Shown piece after piece: positions 1-6,610 of a stretch of DNA of 35,462 bases. Every line of letters starts with the position of its first letter. The first letter of the stretch is position 1. A program made the position numbers and the translations under genes. The notes beneath the pieces were generated by a model. That model did no database searches. It was not told the DNA's origin and saw only the letters and a list, made by a program, of their open reading frames with translations. The DNA comes from a virus. The stretch covers positions 1 through 35,462 of IMG/VR virus record IMGVR_UViG_3300035179_000039; one strand, 5' to 3'.

Positions 1-127
1 CTTCCAACGTGGCAAGGCATCCAGTTCGACACTGATCCAACCGTCATACTCGACCTAGACCATCCAGACCCCAACGATCCGAAGCACATCAAACAGATCA
101 TAGCTGGCAAGAAGCCTCCTCACGCCT
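1..127. repeat. Terminal redundancy, left copy
   Basis: Identical to the last 127 bases of the window (35336-35462). An exact 127-base overlap is what a de Bruijn assembler using k=127 leaves when it closes a circle, so this is most likely an assembly overlap and not a biological terminal repeat. It shows that the molecule is circular or circularly permuted. Confidence 0.95.
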
Positions 128-261
128 ATGCAATCGTGGAAGTGCCTGACGACGAAGTAGACGCCAGAGGCAAGATCAAACGCGACTATCTCAAAGTCAA
201 GTACAAGGGCTCGAAGTGGGAGAAGCATGAACCGGACATAGGGAACGAGGAATTGGTATGA
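1..261 (+). CDS. Hypothetical virion-region protein, 3' part (continues from 35270)
   Basis: This is the last 86 codons of a 108-residue protein whose start lies at 35270, across the circular junction. The full protein begins MTTKLKVKMIGSGTQSDPYR and ends at the TGA at 259-261. It is charged, with no cysteines, membrane segments or motif that I recognise. It overlaps the stop of the fibre-like gene upstream and the start of the next gene downstream (ATGA at 258-261), so the three are translationally coupled. Position between a fibre-like gene and the portal suggests a small virion or vertex component, which is inference only. Confidence 0.85.
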   Translation, partial: LPTWQGIQFDTDPTVILDLDHPDPNDPKHIKQIIAGKKPPHAYAIVEVPDDEVDARGKIKRDYLKVKYKGSKWEKHEPDIGNEELV

Positions 262-509
262 GCAAACGAAACCTGTTTGAGTACCGGAGCAGCCAAGGCA
301 CCGGCCTAGTCCTAGAGATGAGCGGCCAAATCCGAGACTGGCTTATGACCGCTTTCGTGCGAAACCTACATCTGACTGGAGAGGTTCGCAGCCAGAAGCT
401 GACCGCGACTATTCGCAGCCTCTACCTGTCTGGAGAGGTTCGCACCTTGAAGATGGATTCAAACGTACGAACCTATTATTTGGATGGAACAGTTGAAGTG
501 GTGAAATAG
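258..509 (+). CDS. Small repeat-containing structural-type protein
   Basis: An 83-residue protein starting at the ATG that overlaps the previous stop. From about residue 20 it is built from short imperfect repeats of about 16 residues, seen as FVRNLHLTGEVR, TIRSLYLSGEVR and NVRTYYLDGTVEV. The regular alternation of hydrophobic residues with G-E-V-R turns suggests stacked beta strands. No known family is recognised. The setting, just upstream of a beta-sandwich-like protein and the portal, suggests a virion accessory or decoration protein. Confidence 0.75.
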   Translation: MSKRNLFEYRSSQGTGLVLEMSGQIRDWLMTAFVRNLHLTGEVRSQKLTATIRSLYLSGEVRTLKMDSNVRTYYLDGTVEVVK

Positions 510-512
510 AAT

Positions 513-797
513 ATGCCCGTACATCCGACCGAAACGCTGGAAATCCACGAGACCATCAAGGATTTTGACCAAGAAACCCTGATCGCCCCTGACAGCCACA
601 GCATCAAAATCTACAACCCCAGCGGCACCCTGGTAACCACGATCACCAACCCGGATGAGGAAGAGCCCGGCATCTACAACGCGTACTACACGCTGGCTGC
701 CGACGCGCCTGTTGGACAGTGGTACTATGTCTGGACCGCAACCAAGAACATGTACAAAGGCGTGCACAAGAAAGTGTTCGAAGTCGAAGAGTTATGA
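513..797 (+). CDS. Beta-sandwich (Ig/MG2-like) small virion protein
   Basis: A 94-residue protein. The pattern SIKIYNPSGTLVTTI, then a Tyr-rich strand near YNAYYTL, then APVGQWYYVWTATK is typical of an immunoglobulin-like or macroglobulin-type beta sandwich in which a PxGxW turn precedes the last strands. Such small Ig-like proteins are often capsid decoration or tail accessory proteins in tailed viruses. It lies 3 bases after the preceding gene and 9 bases before the portal start. The fold is inferred from pattern only. Confidence 0.75.
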   Translation: MPVHPTETLEIHETIKDFDQETLIAPDSHSIKIYNPSGTLVTTITNPDEEEPGIYNAYYTLAADAPVGQWYYVWTATKNMYKGVHKKVFEVEEL

Positions 798-806
798 GAG
801 AAGTGA

Positions 807-3800
807 GTGAAAGTGGTTAGACCAACCTTCGCATTCGGGTCGACAAGCCGACAAAGAGCCCACGACCTGCGAGACACTGCAGTCAGCAGCAAAGCCTACA
901 TCGACTCCATCTACCCATGGTGGTGGGACGAACGAGAGTTTCCCCGAAGAGCGGTCATGACCGAATGGTTCTACAATCCGCTCAAAGGCCAGCCCCGCTA
1001 CGTCGACGTCTACCATCTCCGAAACATGGCCGCAAGCGAATGGGTCCACATGTGCACAAGCACCATCATCGAAGAAGTGTGTCAAGTCCCCTGGGAGCTG
1101 GTGCCCAAACGCCCAGAGCTACGTGAGTCGCCGCCCGAACAACTCCTCTGGCAGATAGAGGATCAGACCGAATTCTTCAACCGCTGCAACGAGAACAAGG
1201 AAACCCTGACTCACATCTTGCGAGCCCTGCTTCGAGACAGCCTGGAGCTGGACGCAAGCTGCCTCGTGAAAGGCTTCAGCGAACGCAGCTATGAACGGGT
1301 GCCAGAGGGCGGCTTTATCCTCAGACCCCGAGGCCAGCGAGAACTTGTGGAGCTGTTCGCTCGAGACGGCGGCAGCTTCATGAAGGAAACGGACGTGAAC
1401 GGCATCGAGCGCCGCTTCTGGCAGTACTCGTACCTGCACCCGGCCGTCGCCCCGATCGAGTTCGACACAGATGAGATCGCCTACGGCACGCGATATCCCC
1501 GCAGCTACAGCGTCTACGGCTGGTCCGAGCTGCAGAGCATGGAGACGATTCTGAACTGCCTCATCAACAGCGCTTTCACCAACGCCACCATGTTCCAAGA
1601 ATACGCCGTGCCCTCGGGCGTCATCAGCTTCCAAGGCTCTCTCGAGGACGAACGTAGGCTCAAAGAGTATTTCACCACCGAGATCAAAGGCCGCTTCCAC
1701 AAAGTGGCCGTGCTCAACAAGGACGCCACCTTCACGCCCATCACCATGTCGAACCGAGACATGGACTTCATCAACATGCAAAAGTGGTTTAGCAGGCTTT
1801 GCTGGGCTCTGTACAAGCTGACGCCGACCGAGCTGGGCTTCCAAGACGAGATCCGAGAAACCGGCAAGGCGATGGCTGCGCAAAGCAAACTGCAGAAACG
1901 GAAGGCCGTGATGCCTGCGCTCAAGCTGATCGAGATCGTGATCAACACGCAGGTCCTCAACGAGTTCACTGACGACCTGATCTTCCAGTTCCAGTACACA
2001 GACAAAGAAGAGGAATACGCGTGGGACGAGCTGTCACTCCAGCAGCTTGACCGAGGACTCGTCACAATCAACGAGCTGCGCAAGCGCCGGAAAATGGGTG
2101 CGCCAGTCGGCTGGGGAGACCTGCCTTTCCAGCTCACCCTTGCAGGAGCTCGGCCGCCAGCCATGGGCGCACCGCCTGGGCAGCAGTCTCTCGGAGAAAC
2201 CGACATGCAGGACAACGACATGGGCAAGCAGGTGTGGGGCGGCCGCAGCACCGAAGAATACGACTTCCGAACAGACATTCCTCAGAACGTTCGCGCGTTG
2301 AACCCGTCCAGCGGTCGCTACGAGCCAGTGAAGATAGGTAACAAGTTTGACAAACGTGAACTTGAGAAAGCCGTGAGCCTCATCGAGAAGAGCTTTCAGT
2401 ACCGTCTGCAGGCGCCCCGAAAGAAGCCGCTTGACCCCTACGAAGTGCACCTAGTGCAAAACCAGATCGCCAGGCTCAAAGCGGCGATCGGAAAGATCCG
2501 CTACCCCATGGGCGCCCTAGGACCGATGGGCACCAAGCCCGACCCGCCCAGTCGAGACGGCATGCTGCTGCCGGGCGAACAGAAGCCTCGCGACGTCGAG
2601 AAGCCTCTTGGACCGAACCAGACTCCAGCGCCTTACCGCACCGGACCCTACGATCGATACCGGGGCGGAGAACAGCCAAGTAACGAGTTTGCAGGCGGAC
2701 ACGGAGCGCACAGGTGGGAAAGAGACAACACGAACATGCGAGTCAAGCCTAGCGAACGAACGGATCCACGTGGCCTAGCACCGCCTCGGAAGCCCACAGT
2801 GCCTTATCTTGACGCAGAATACCAGATCGTGCCCACGCCGAAGATTCCAGTCGGACCCAAGTACCCCCGAGACGTGCCCCCAGTGCACGGCGCCACAGGC
2901 ATGCCTCGCAAGCCTCTCACAGACGAGGAAGAAGGCGACCAAGTGGATGAGTTCACTCCTGAGGGTGTGAGGCCGAAGGGATGGGTAACTATTGGCGGTC
3001 GGCCTGTGCTCATCGGAGAAGAAGATGAAGACGGAGCGGAAGCAGGAAAAGCGCCAAAAGGCACCAAGCTGGAAGGCACCTATTACCGAGGCAGCACCGA
3101 TGGCAAATATCGAGAGTTCAGCTACTTCACCAAGGAGCAAAGGGAAGCGCAGGTGTACGCTGAGGCGAAGGGCGGCAAGGTGTCCGAACACGATATCAAG
3201 GCGCAGAATGCTTTGAAGGCAAACGACATCTGGCACGCGGGAAAGAAGCTGGGCATTCCATTCGACCGAGACAAAGATGACCCTACGAAGGTGCGGCTGC
3301 AAATTCTGAATACCGCTAAGAAGCAAGGCTACGATGCCATCGATATGGACACTTGGACTGTCGCTATCAAACCTGATGTGGTGAAAGAAACTCGAATCTT
3401 GAAGACCAAGATGACTCCGCCTCTGCCGAGCATGGGCGGCAGCAAGTACCGTCAAGTCAAATTTCTTCGTTCAATCATGCCTGAGAAGCTGGGGCTGTAC
3501 GTGGAGCCTTTCGCAGGCGGCGCCGCCCTGTTCTTCGGGCTGCCTGAGAAGCCTGCGCAGGCGGTGCTGAACGACAAGGACCCGTCTTTCCCTACGTTGT
3601 GGCGATGGATCCAGCAAGCCACACCGGAGCAGATCGAGGACCTAAAGAAGCGTCCATGGACGGCTGAGCGAGACGACTTCTTCCGGGCTAAGGACGAGTT
3701 CAAGCCCCGCAGCCTTCTTGACCGGATCTGGCAGATCCTGTACGTTACGAGACATAGCTTCAGGAACAGCAGGCGCACTTGGCGAGGCGAAGACCGAAAA

Positions 3801-4544
3801 GGCACTCACAGAAACGGCATGCCGCAATGGATCAACAGGATCGACCAGTACCGGGAGCGGTTGCAAGGCGCCACGATTGAAAACAAGGACTGGAAAGAAG
3901 TCATGCAAGAGCACGATGGGCCGGACACGTTCTTCTACATTGACCCGCCCTATGAGCAGGAGTTTGCTAGGCAGCTGCCGGCGGTGCTGGACCGAACCAA
4001 GGGCAAGTGGCTGCTCAGCTTCGGAGAAGACGAGACGCTGCAGCGAGAGCTGGAGAAACGAGGCTTCCACGTCAAGGCGCTGAACGTCACCAACATGATC
4101 AACAAGCCTGATGCAGCCACACGCACCATGCGCCAGGAGATGCTGGCCGCCAACTACCCGCTCGAGTTCGATGGCGACGTCACCTTCAAGTTCGTGGACA
4201 CCGACGTCAGCATGAAACAGCTGTTCTTCTCTGAGGGACGCGTGGTGACCAAAGGCGTGCATGACCATGAGCAAGCCCTCTCAGACAGATTGAAGCTGCT
4301 GATCCGACAGGTGCACACCGGCGCCCTAGGAAAAGAGCAAGCAGCCATCGAAGCCAAAGCAGCGATCGACCACCACATTCTGCAGGGCGTGAAAGAGGCG
4401 ACTGAAAGCGCCGTCGCCCGACAGCTCAAGAAGGAGCAAGTGACCTTGCCGCCGGAAGCCATGGCTCGAATAGAACGCCAGGCGGCGCAGCACATGGAAG
4501 ACTTCATGCGAATCTTGGGAGATGCAGAGAATGCCCAAAAGTAG
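807..4544 (+). CDS. Portal fused to ART-like domain, D12 adenine methyltransferase and helical tail
   Basis: A 1245-residue protein starting with GTG at 807 (MKVVRP). Residues 1-440 look like a portal protein: the stretch FSRLCWALYKLTPTELGF followed by a long helix KAMAAQSKLQKRKAVMPALK is the usual portal stem and crown signature. Residues about 440-745 are a Pro/Gly-rich linker. Residues about 750-865 resemble the ADP-ribosyltransferase-like domain of phage polyvalent proteins (TYYRGS, FSYFT, a conserved-looking QNAL, KKQGYDAIDMD). Residues about 875-1130 are a D12-class DNA adenine methyltransferase, with EPFAGGAALFFG (SAM binding) and YIDPPYE at 3939-3956 (catalytic DPPY). The last 95 residues are helical and may be the N-terminal part of a MuF protein. 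An ordinary portal is roughly 400-550 residues. No frame break is seen, so this is either a true fusion or a precursor cut by the prohead protease. Confidence 0.88.
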   Translation: MKVVRPTFAFGSTSRQRAHDLRDTAVSSKAYIDSIYPWWWDEREFPRRAVMTEWFYNPLKGQPRYVDVYHLRNMAASEWVHMCTSTIIEEVCQVPWELVPKRPELRESPPEQLLWQIEDQTEFFNRCNENKETLTHILRALLRDSLELDASCLVKGFSERSYERVPEGGFILRPRGQRELVELFARDGGSFMKETDVNGIERRFWQYSYLHPAVAPIEFDTDEIAYGTRYPRSYSVYGWSELQSMETILNCLINSAFTNATMFQEYAVPSGVISFQGSLEDERRLKEYFTTEIKGRFHKVAVLNKDATFTPITMSNRDMDFINMQKWFSRLCWALYKLTPTELGFQDEIRETGKAMAAQSKLQKRKAVMPALKLIEIVINTQVLNEFTDDLIFQFQYTDKEEEYAWDELSLQQLDRGLVTINELRKRRKMGAPVGWGDLPFQLTLAGARPPAMGAPPGQQSLGETDMQDNDMGKQVWGGRSTEEYDFRTDIPQNVRALNPSSGRYEPVKIGNKFDKRELEKAVSLIEKSFQYRLQAPRKKPLDPYEVHLVQNQIARLKAAIGKIRYPMGALGPMGTKPDPPSRDGMLLPGEQKPRDVEKPLGPNQTPAPYRTGPYDRYRGGEQPSNEFAGGHGAHRWERDNTNMRVKPSERTDPRGLAPPRKPTVPYLDAEYQIVPTPKIPVGPKYPRDVPPVHGATGMPRKPLTDEEEGDQVDEFTPEGVRPKGWVTIGGRPVLIGEEDEDGAEAGKAPKGTKLEGTYYRGSTDGKYREFSYFTKEQREAQVYAEAKGGKVSEHDIKAQNALKANDIWHAGKKLGIPFDRDKDDPTKVRLQILNTAKKQGYDAIDMDTWTVAIKPDVVKETRILKTKMTPPLPSMGGSKYRQVKFLRSIMPEKLGLYVEPFAGGAALFFGLPEKPAQAVLNDKDPSFPTLWRWIQQATPEQIEDLKKRPWTAERDDFFRAKDEFKPRSLLDRIWQILYVTRHSFRNSRRTWRGEDRKGTHRNGMPQWINRIDQYRERLQGATIENKDWKEVMQEHDGPDTFFYIDPPYEQEFARQLPAVLDRTKGKWLLSFGEDETLQRELEKRGFHVKALNVTNMINKPDAATRTMRQEMLAANYPLEFDGDVTFKFVDTDVSMKQLFFSEGRVVTKGVHDHEQALSDRLKLLIRQVHTGALGKEQAAIEAKAAIDHHILQGVKEATESAVARQLKKEQVTLPPEAMARIERQAAQHMEDFMRILGDAENAQK
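1910..1931 (+). repeat. 22-bp direct repeat, copy in portal gene
   Basis: These 22 bases, coding for the portal segment MPALKLI, recur exactly and in the same orientation at 33643-33664, upstream of the fibre-like gene. A match of this length is not expected by chance in 35 kb. Confidence 0.85.
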
Positions 4545-4635
4545 GAACCTATGGACGCGCATCAAGCGATGGTTTCATGAGCGCAGATTCAAGGCGGTCT
4601 ATCCTTGGTGGTGGGATAGGCCTACTTCGCAGTGA
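4531..4635 (+). CDS. 34-residue basic peptide with a YPWWWD motif shared with the portal N-terminus
   Basis: Begins at an ATG inside the last codons of the portal gene (14-base overlap) and encodes MPKSRNLWTRIKRWFHERRF followed by KAVYPWWWDRPTSQ. The portal N-terminus contains the closely similar IDSIYPWWWDERE, and the DNA of the two motifs is also alike (GGTGGTGGGA core at 918-929 and 4605-4616). It may be a duplicated portal peptide that binds the same partner, or a decayed fragment. No strong ribosome site is visible, as it would be translated by coupling. Confidence 0.5.
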   Translation: MPKSRNLWTRIKRWFHERRFKAVYPWWWDRPTSQ

Positions 4636-4682
4636 CCTGACTCAACTCGTCTGGGAAGGTCAAAGGGGGTGAATCAAGCGAA

Positions 4683-4805
4683 ATGTCAGTTGAAAACCAA
4701 GTCGGAGAACTCGCCAAGATACTTACGCAGGGCTTCTTCGGATTAGTTGGTCTTGCGTTCACTGTTCGGGCGGTGGTTCGGGCTTTCTACCCACGGGGCA
4801 AGTAA
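4683..4805 (+). CDS. 40-residue single-pass membrane peptide
   Basis: An ATG preceded by AAGGGGGTGAATCAAGCGAA, a good GGGGGTGA ribosome site. The peptide starts MSVENQVGELAKILTQ, has one hydrophobic segment (GFFGLVGLAFTVRAVV) and a basic end. It lies between the portal fusion and the MuF gene. The function is unknown; small membrane proteins in head modules are unusual. Confidence 0.6.
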   Translation: MSVENQVGELAKILTQGFFGLVGLAFTVRAVVRAFYPRGK

Positions 4806-4838
4806 GCCTAGCGCCATGCCTGTTGAGCATCCCCCTTT

Positions 4839-6020
4839 TTGAGGAACCGCCGTGAAAGGGTGCCTTGGAGTGTGCTACATATAGCTGAAGAACCGGATTT
4901 CTGGAAGAGCCTAGATGGGCTGCTGATGCGCATAGATCTGCTGGCGCAGAACCTCGCCTGGAAGTCCTACAACGAAGCCATGCAGGAAACCCTGCGCTTC
5001 GAAGGCGTCACCTGGGTGGAATGGGTCTCAGACTACACGCAGGACCCGGCGAGAGGACCATGCCTCTACTGTGATTCGCAGTCCGGACGCCGCTACCGCC
5101 TAGGCCAGTTTCTGCCTTCGCTGCCTCATCATCCGAACTGCCTACCGGGGAACGCTCTTGTATCGTCCAGTCACAGGATCACGGGTGCTACGAAACGGGC
5201 ATACGATGGAAATGTTCTCATCATCCAAACAGCCACGGGTGACCCTCTTTCCGTCACGCCAAATCACCCTATACTCACACCGCATGGATGGGTTCCTGCC
5301 AGCTTCCTGAATAAAGGCAGCTACGTAGTCTGCCAGCGCAGAAGTGAGTCTATCTTGTCCAGTAATGGGAATCATCAACAGATGCCAACCCCTATTGAGA
5401 ATGTAGCGAATGCGTTTCTCATGATGCCGACGACGCTTCGCAGCAAAGTGCCAACCGCCGCCAAAGATTTCCATGGCGACGGACGGAACGGCGAGGTCGC
5501 AATTGTAGGGACCAATCGCCACTTGATGCCTAACAGAGATGCCTCGGTCAACAAGCATCTGCGCAAATTGGCGTTCATGGAGAGAGATGCCGCTCTGATG
5601 GGTCTCCACAGTCTTGGCCAATTGCAGTTTCTCAGAAAGACTCTTCTTTCGACCACGAGTAGCATCATGAGCCGCACGAACCTGTGCAGCTCGTTGCTCG
5701 GGATTCATCTGGCGCCATTTCAGGAGTCCTGCTTCATGGCGACCACGGATCGGTACGTTGGCTTGAATCAGACGCGCTCGAACCGTTCCTCGGTCGACCT
5801 TGAAGTGCTTCGAAACCTTCTTCTCCGAGATGCCGGAAACATATTCTTTGATGAGATTGTCGATGTCGGCTGGAGAAAGTTTCATGGTCACATCTACAAC
5901 TTAGAAACATCGGCGGGCTATTTTAACGCTTCCGACATAATCGTCTCTAACTGCAAGTGTGACTGGGCTCCAATTCTTCCGACAGAAGAGGAATATGTTC
6001 GCAAAGGCATATTTCCCTAA
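4839..6020 (+). CDS. MuF-type minor head protein interrupted by an intein
   Basis: The 393-residue precursor carries a 271-residue intein (5139-5951). The spliced product would be 122 residues ending in the MuF/SPP1-gp7 signature: CLYCDSQSG, then LPSLPHHPN joined to CKCDWAPI. In this family the HPNCxC motif closes the fold of the minor head protein that sits at the portal vertex. The start is uncertain: TTG at 4839, or GTG at 4860 preceded by a GAGG at 4841. The ordinary family N-terminal helices are not here; the end of the portal fusion may supply them. No membrane segments. The antisense strand of the intein encodes a nuclease (5142-5885). Confidence 0.88.
   Translation: MRNRRERVPWSVLHIAEEPDFWKSLDGLLMRIDLLAQNLAWKSYNEAMQETLRFEGVTWVEWVSDYTQDPARGPCLYCDSQSGRRYRLGQFLPSLPHHPNCLPGNALVSSSHRITGATKRAYDGNVLIIQTATGDPLSVTPNHPILTPHGWVPASFLNKGSYVVCQRRSESILSSNGNHQQMPTPIENVANAFLMMPTTLRSKVPTAAKDFHGDGRNGEVAIVGTNRHLMPNRDASVNKHLRKLAFMERDAALMGLHSLGQLQFLRKTLLSTTSSIMSRTNLCSSLLGIHLAPFQESCFMATTDRYVGLNQTRSNRSSVDLEVLRNLLLRDAGNIFFDEIVDVGWRKFHGHIYNLETSAGYFNASDIIVSNCKCDWAPILPTEEEYVRKGIFP
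5139..5951 (+). other. Intein (Hint-domain protein-splicing element), 271 residues
   Basis: Cys1 is at 5139-5141, opening block A (CLPGNALVSSSHRITG). Block B contains TPNH at 5256-5267 followed by PILTPHGWVPA. The C-terminal blocks are FHGHIYNLETSAGYFNASD and IIVSN, with Asn at 5949-5951, followed by the +1 extein Cys at 5952. The penultimate residue is Ser and not the usual His. There is no LAGLIDADG domain in the sense frame. The central region holds KDFHGDGRNGEVAIVGTNR, which I recall as characteristic of inteins in phage MuF proteins; that recollection was not checked against a database. The endonuclease appears to be supplied by the opposite strand. Confidence 0.9.
5142..5885 (-). CDS. 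Vsr/DUF559-like homing endonuclease encoded antisense within the intein
   Basis: About 247 residues from ATG at 5885 (a GTG two codons upstream, at 5891, is possible); a GTGA sits just upstream as a weak ribosome site. Residues about 8-50 form a helix-turn-helix (GISEKKVSKHFKVDRGTVRA), followed by a basic linker. Then comes a PD-(D/E)XK/Vsr-like core: SLHERQFAQMLVDRG, HQVAIGPYNCDLAV and SVAMEIFGGGWHF, with candidate catalytic Glu in LHERQ, Asp at 5496-5498, Glu at 5469-5471 and a following His, and a basic helix (KRRRHHEKRIRYILNRGW). The C-terminal YRVIWRDGKRVTRGC is a further strand pair. The whole gene lies inside the intein, its codons exactly opposite intein codons. Vsr-like (EDxHD) nucleases are known homing enzymes. 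Confidence 0.85.
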   Translation of the reverse strand: MKLSPADIDNLIKEYVSGISEKKVSKHFKVDRGTVRARLIQANVPIRGRHEAGLLKWRQMNPEQRAAQVRAAHDATRGRKKSLSEKLQLAKTVETHQSGISLHERQFAQMLVDRGISVRHQVAIGPYNCDLAVPSVAMEIFGGGWHFAAKRRRHHEKRIRYILNRGWHLLMIPITGQDRLTSALADYVAAFIQEAGRNPSMRCEYRVIWRDGKRVTRGCLDDENISIVCPFRSTRDPVTGRYKSVPR

Positions 6021-6076
6021 GACATCTCTCAAGTGAGTTTCCGGATGCCTCTCCAAGAGAGAAACAGAAACCACAG

Positions 6077-6340
6077 GTGCCATATCCATCCGCCGTCCCT
6101 GTGAACGGACAAGAAGTCTCCGTGGGCGGGGTACAGGTGAGGCTCCCAGCCAAAGTTTATGCCGATCTCAAGTCGCTCAAAGGTGAAGTGCATCGAGAAA
6201 GGCTTATGCAGAATGACCAGCTTCATTTGATTTCAAGCAGCTCCCTACTCAAGGCGAGGAGAGTTAAGGCAGTTGCGATCGCAGGCAAGGCGGCCCAGAG
6301 AAAGGCGGCGACAAGGTACAGCGGCAAAGGCACTGCGTAG
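6077..6340 (+). CDS. Hypothetical protein after the MuF gene
   Basis: An 87-residue reading frame from GTG at 6077, ending 3 bases before the convergent minus-strand block. It has a Gly/Val-rich start (VNGQEVSVGGVQVRLPAKVY) and a strongly basic C-terminus (KARRVKAVAIAGKAAQRKAA). It might be a DNA-binding head protein, but I recognise no family. The start is weakly supported, as there is no clear ribosome site; the end position, just at the strand switch, makes it credible. Confidence 0.5.
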   Translation: MPYPSAVPVNGQEVSVGGVQVRLPAKVYADLKSLKGEVHRERLMQNDQLHLISSSSLLKARRVKAVAIAGKAAQRKAATRYSGKGTA

Positions 6341-6343
6341 GGC

Positions 6344-6436
6344 TCAAGCCCGGTCAAACCTTGTGCCCCCACAGTAGCTGCAACGCGGCTGAGCATACAC
6401 GTAGTGAGTGCCACAACGCCTACACTTGAAAACCAT
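6344..6436 (-). CDS. 30-residue zinc ribbon
   Basis: Encodes MVFKCRRCGTHYVYAQPRCS and then YCGGTRFDRA, a minimal CxxC-n-CxxC zinc ribbon. Its ATG overlaps the stop of the upstream gene (TGATG), so it is the last gene of the minus-strand operon. It may be a protein- or nucleic-acid-binding module. Confidence 0.7.
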   Translation of the reverse strand: MVFKCRRCGTHYVYAQPRCSYCGGTRFDRA

Positions 6437-6603
6437 CAAACTTCACCTGTGTGAAACGGCGGGAAGAGCCGTTTCAGAAGCTGGTCAAACTCACGCACCG
6501 CATCCTTGGCCTGAGTCAAACAATCTTGGTAGTACTGGCAGGGTTGGCATTCGGTGAGACCAAATTCCTTGCAGCCCACAATTTCCTGCGGCGTCCTTTT
6601 CAT
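6436..6603 (-). CDS. 55-residue four-cysteine protein
   Basis: Begins at ATG 6603, seven bases after an AGGTGA ribosome site that includes the stop of the ASCH-like gene. The cysteines in VGCKEFGLTECQPCQYYQDC could bind zinc or an iron-sulfur cluster. The remainder is a helix ending KRLFPPFHTGEV. No family recognised. Confidence 0.65.
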   Translation of the reverse strand: MKRTPQEIVGCKEFGLTECQPCQYYQDCLTQAKDAVREFDQLLKRLFPPFHTGEV

Positions 6604-6610
6604 CACGCTT

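Noticed and set aside
1-127. 127-bp direct terminal repeat as a biological packaging end
   Set aside because: The length equals a common assembler k-mer, and a gene reads through the junction; an assembly overlap of a circular or permuted genome is simpler.
1119-2278. Two long minus-strand open frames of 254 codons opposite the portal
   Set aside because: They are antisense to a clearly conserved-type portal and have no ribosome sites, domains or natural composition. The contrast with the antisense nuclease at 5142-5885, which shows real motifs, is instructive.
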